Under the pieces are notes generated by a model. The model was not told the DNA's origin, ran no database searches, and saw only the letters and a program-made list of their open reading frames with translations. Both the position numbers and the translations under genes were made by a program. A DNA stretch of 64,000 nucleotides, from contig NZ_SGJB01000015.1 in assembly GCF_006861675.1 (NCBI RefSeq), positions 1 through 64,000 on the forward strand, written 5' to 3'. Positions 61,807 to 64,000 of the stretch are shown here, piece after piece. The stretch is from Peptacetobacter hominis. GTDB lineage: Bacteria; Bacillota; Clostridia; Peptostreptococcales; Peptostreptococcaceae. How positions within the stretch are numbered: position 1 is the stretch's first letter; every line of letters begins with the position of its first letter.

Positions 61807-64000
61807 ATGCTGAAAATAATGAAATATCTTGAAAAATCAGCAGGAATGATACTGGTTATAATAGCATTTCTTATGATTCAGGCTACATGTGATATATCTT
61901 TGCCTGATTATACGTCTAATATCGTAAACGTCGGTATACAGCAGGGCGGAATAGAAAATGCTGTTCCAGAGGTAATAAGAGAATCTGAAATGAATAGACT
62001 TCTGGGGCTTGTATCTGAAAAAGAAGCTGAAAGTATAAAAGATGAATATTCACTTTTAGATAAGAATAAACTTTCAGAGGACAGATATACTGAATATAAA
62101 GAAAAGTACCCAGTACTTGAAAAAGAGAATTTATATGTACTGAATGATAGTATATCAAAAGACGATATGGAAAATCTTGACTCTATAATGTCAAAACCAG
62201 AGATGATTTTATATTCATCAGAAAATGATAAAGAGCAGTCTGATGCAATGAAAGCTCAGATGCTTTCAAAAATGCCGGCTGAATATGCTGCTGCATTGAA
62301 AGATAAAGATGTGGTTGATATTATACTTATGATGGACAAAGAGCAGTCATCTGCTATTGTAGAAAAAATGTATGAACAGTTTGACAGTATGCCTGAGAGT
62401 ATAGTTTCACAGAGTGCAGTATCTTTTGTAAAAGCAGAGTATTCAAAAGTTGGAATCGATCTTGAAAAACTTCAGAACAGTTATATTTTCAAAACAGGGG
62501 CACAGATGCTTGGAATAGCTATAGTAAGTATGATAGCAGCTGTAATAGTATCTTTCCTTGCAGCAAGAACTGCAGCAATACTAGGAAGAAATCTTAGAAG
62601 TAAAGTATATGAGAAGGTAATGAGTTTTTCAGAAGAGGAAATGAAAGAGTTTTCAACAGCATCGCTTATAACAAGAAGTACAAACGATATACAGCAGATA
62701 CAGATGATGTCTGCGATGTTTTTCAGACTGGTTTTCTATGCACCTCTTATGGCTATGGGTGGAATTTTCAAAGTAGTAAATTCAAATGTATCGATGACAT
62801 GGATAATAGCTGTTGCAGTGCTTAGTATAATATTTATAATAGGTATACTTTTCAGTGTTGTAATGCCTAAATTCAAGCTTGTACAGAAACTTATAGACAG
62901 ACTTAACCTTGTTTCAAGAGAGATAATAACAGGGATACCTGTTATAAGAGCATTCAGCAATCAGAAATATGAAGAAGCAAGATTTGAAAAAGCAAATAGA
63001 GAGCTTACTAAGAATAATATATTTGTAAACAGAATGATGTCATGTATGATGCCTATGATGATGCTTATAATGAACCTGATAACTGTACTGATAGTATGGA
63101 CAGGATCTCATGGAGTTGATACAGGTGCAATGCAGGTCGGAGATATGATGGCATTTATACAGTACACAATGCAGATAATAATATCTTTCCTTGTAATATC
63201 TATGATGTCAATAATGATACCGAGAGCATCAGTATCTGCAGGACGTATAATGGAAGTTCTGAATACAGAACCAAGAATTCTTGATCCGGAAAAAGGTAAG
63301 GCTGAAAAATTTGATGATACTAAAAAAGGTGTAGTTGAATTCAGAAATGTATCGTTTAAATATCCGGATGCAGATGAAGAAATACTTAAAAATATATCAT
63401 TTACCGCAAAACCAGGTGAAACAACAGCCTTTATAGGAAGTACGGGAAGTGGTAAATCTACTCTTATAAACTTAATACCTAGATTCTTTGACGCAACAGA
63501 GGGTGAAATAATAGTTGATGGAGTAAATATAAAAAATGTGGAACAGCATGAACTTAGAAAAAGAATCGGATATGTACCGCAGAAAGGTATTCTTTTCACA
63601 GGAACTATCGCATCAAATCTAAGATATGGTAATCCTGATGCAACTGATGATGAAATAAGGGATGCTGCTGAAATTGCTCAGGCTATGGAATTTATAAGTA
63701 CAAAACCAGACGGATTTGCAACTGAGATATCTCAGGGAGGTACAAACGTATCCGGTGGACAGAAGCAGAGACTTTCAATAGCAAGAGCTATAGCTAAAAA
63801 TCCTGAAATATATATATTTGACGACAGTTTCTCTGCTCTTGACCTTAAGACAGATGCAGCTCTTAGAAAAGCGCTTAAACCAAAAACAAAGGATGCAACT
63901 GTTCTTATAGTAGCACAGAGAATAAGTACTATTCTTCATGCAGAACAGATAATAGTTCTTAATGAGGGAGAGATAGTAGGAAAAGGAACACACAAAGAGC
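61807..64000 (+). CDS. ABC exporter half (permease-ATPase), non-canonical site, large extracellular loop; truncated by the window
   Basis: The first 731 codons of a type IV ABC exporter half-transporter, open to the right edge. TM1 (about 9-30) is followed by an unusually long loop of about 190 residues (about 38-228) before TM2 (about 230-255). The ATPase has Walker [11 protein letters not shown], signature VSGGQKQRLS, Walker B YIFDDSFSALD with Asp instead of the catalytic Glu, and an H-loop VAQRIST with Gln instead of His. Asp and Gln at these places mark the degenerate partner of heterodimeric exporters such as TM287/288, so a canonical partner is expected just outside the window. GGAG is 10 nt before the ATG. 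It is cotranscribed with marR. Confidence 0.9.
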   Translation, partial: MLKIMKYLEKSAGMILVIIAFLMIQATCDISLPDYTSNIVNVGIQQGGIENAVPEVIRESEMNRLLGLVSEKEAESIKDEYSLLDKNKLSEDRYTEYKEKYPVLEKENLYVLNDSISKDDMENLDSIMSKPEMILYSSENDKEQSDAMKAQMLSKMPAEYAAALKDKDVVDIILMMDKEQSSAIVEKMYEQFDSMPESIVSQSAVSFVKAEYSKVGIDLEKLQNSYIFKTGAQMLGIAIVSMIAAVIVSFLAARTAAILGRNLRSKVYEKVMSFSEEEMKEFSTASLITRSTNDIQQIQMMSAMFFRLVFYAPLMAMGGIFKVVNSNVSMTWIIAVAVLSIIFIIGILFSVVMPKFKLVQKLIDRLNLVSREIITGIPVIRAFSNQKYEEARFEKANRELTKNNIFVNRMMSCMMPMMMLIMNLITVLIVWTGSHGVDTGAMQVGDMMAFIQYTMQIIISFLVISMMSIMIPRASVSAGRIMEVLNTEPRILDPEKGKAEKFDDTKKGVVEFRNVSFKYPDADEEILKNISFTAKPGETTAFIGSTGSGKSTLINLIPRFFDATEGEIIVDGVNIKNVEQHELRKRIGYVPQKGILFTGTIASNLRYGNPDATDDEIRDAAEIAQAMEFISTKPDGFATEISQGGTNVSGGQKQRLSIARAIAKNPEIYIFDDSFSALDLKTDAALRKALKPKTKDATVLIVAQRISTILHAEQIIVLNEGEIVGKGTHKE

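Noticed and set aside
1-64000. CRISPR arrays, tRNA or rRNA genes, integrase/attachment sites, intact insertion sequences
   Set aside because: No regularly spaced repeats, cloverleaf-like intergenic sequences, transposase or integrase motifs were seen on either strand.

Overview
The window looks like a chromosomal segment of a low-GC Gram-positive anaerobe of the class Clostridia, most plausibly the family Peptostreptococcaceae (a Peptostreptococcus-like organism). This is inferred from three things seen here: very strong use of AUA (Ile) and AGA (Arg) codons in almost every conserved gene, a surface protein with three cell-wall-binding type 2 (CWB2) repeats of the Clostridioides/Peptostreptococcus kind, and clostridial core gene order (rimP-nusA-rnpM-ylxQ-infB-rbfA-nrnA-truB-ribF-rpsO, then pnp, an M16 peptidase, aspartate kinase, ftsK, rimO, pgsA, recA and rny). 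No spoVS follows rny, unlike in many spore formers; this fits a non-sporulating lineage but does not prove it. No rRNA, tRNA, CRISPR array, prophage or intact insertion sequence was seen.

Layout. 1-7.1 kb: a YdjM-like membrane hydrolase, RNase J behind a long leader, glucose-6-phosphate isomerase, an M50 peptidase, scpA-scpB and a MarR regulator followed by the decayed tail of a second MarR-like gene. 7.3-12.9 kb: cell-surface and accessory genes, namely a CWB2/BspA-type surface protein, a small membrane protein, a Sir2 deacylase and a secreted SH3b-glucosaminidase. 12.9-17.2 kb: polC. 17.3-25.3 kb: the translation and RNA operon from rimP to rpsO, with a terminator-like hairpin in the rimP leader and a structured leader before rpsO. 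25.4-41 kb: degV, pnp, the M16-lysC-ftsK cluster, mnmH-rimO-pgsA, a short region of gene debris with an atypical small membrane gene (36.7-37.9 kb), recA with promoter and SOS box, and rny. 41-52.2 kb: mixed metabolic and repair genes (SF1-helicase-like protein, uppP, aminotransferase, GalT-like enzyme, exonuclease III, DEDDh exonuclease, long glutamine synthetase, MGDG-synthase-like glycosyltransferase and pyridoxal kinase). 52.4-64 kb: cold-shock protein, CBS protein, two tandem YhgE/Pip membrane proteins, a parvulin, two small membrane proteins, carbonic anhydrase, and a MarR regulator leading into an ABC exporter half that runs off the right edge.

How it works together. Much of the window is information-processing core: RNA decay (RNase J, PNPase, RNase Y, NrnA), translation factors, replication and segregation (PolC, ScpAB, FtsK) and repair (RecA, ExoA). 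The accessory parts concern the envelope: wall-anchored protein, autolysin, lipid-carrier recycling, glycolipid synthesis, YhgE/Pip proteins and drug export. Almost every transcription unit ends in a clear intrinsic terminator. Start codons were chosen mainly by Shine-Dalgarno spacing; several good starts are TTG or GTG. The most unusual items are the degenerate SF1-helicase-like protein, the mosaic CWB2/BspA surface protein, the tandem YhgE/Pip pair with an exact 30-bp internal repeat, the ABC exporter half with non-canonical ATPase residues and a very large extracellular loop, the possible AUA start of RNase Y, and several compact regulatory sites (recA SOS box, glnA promoter dyad, paired MarR sites).
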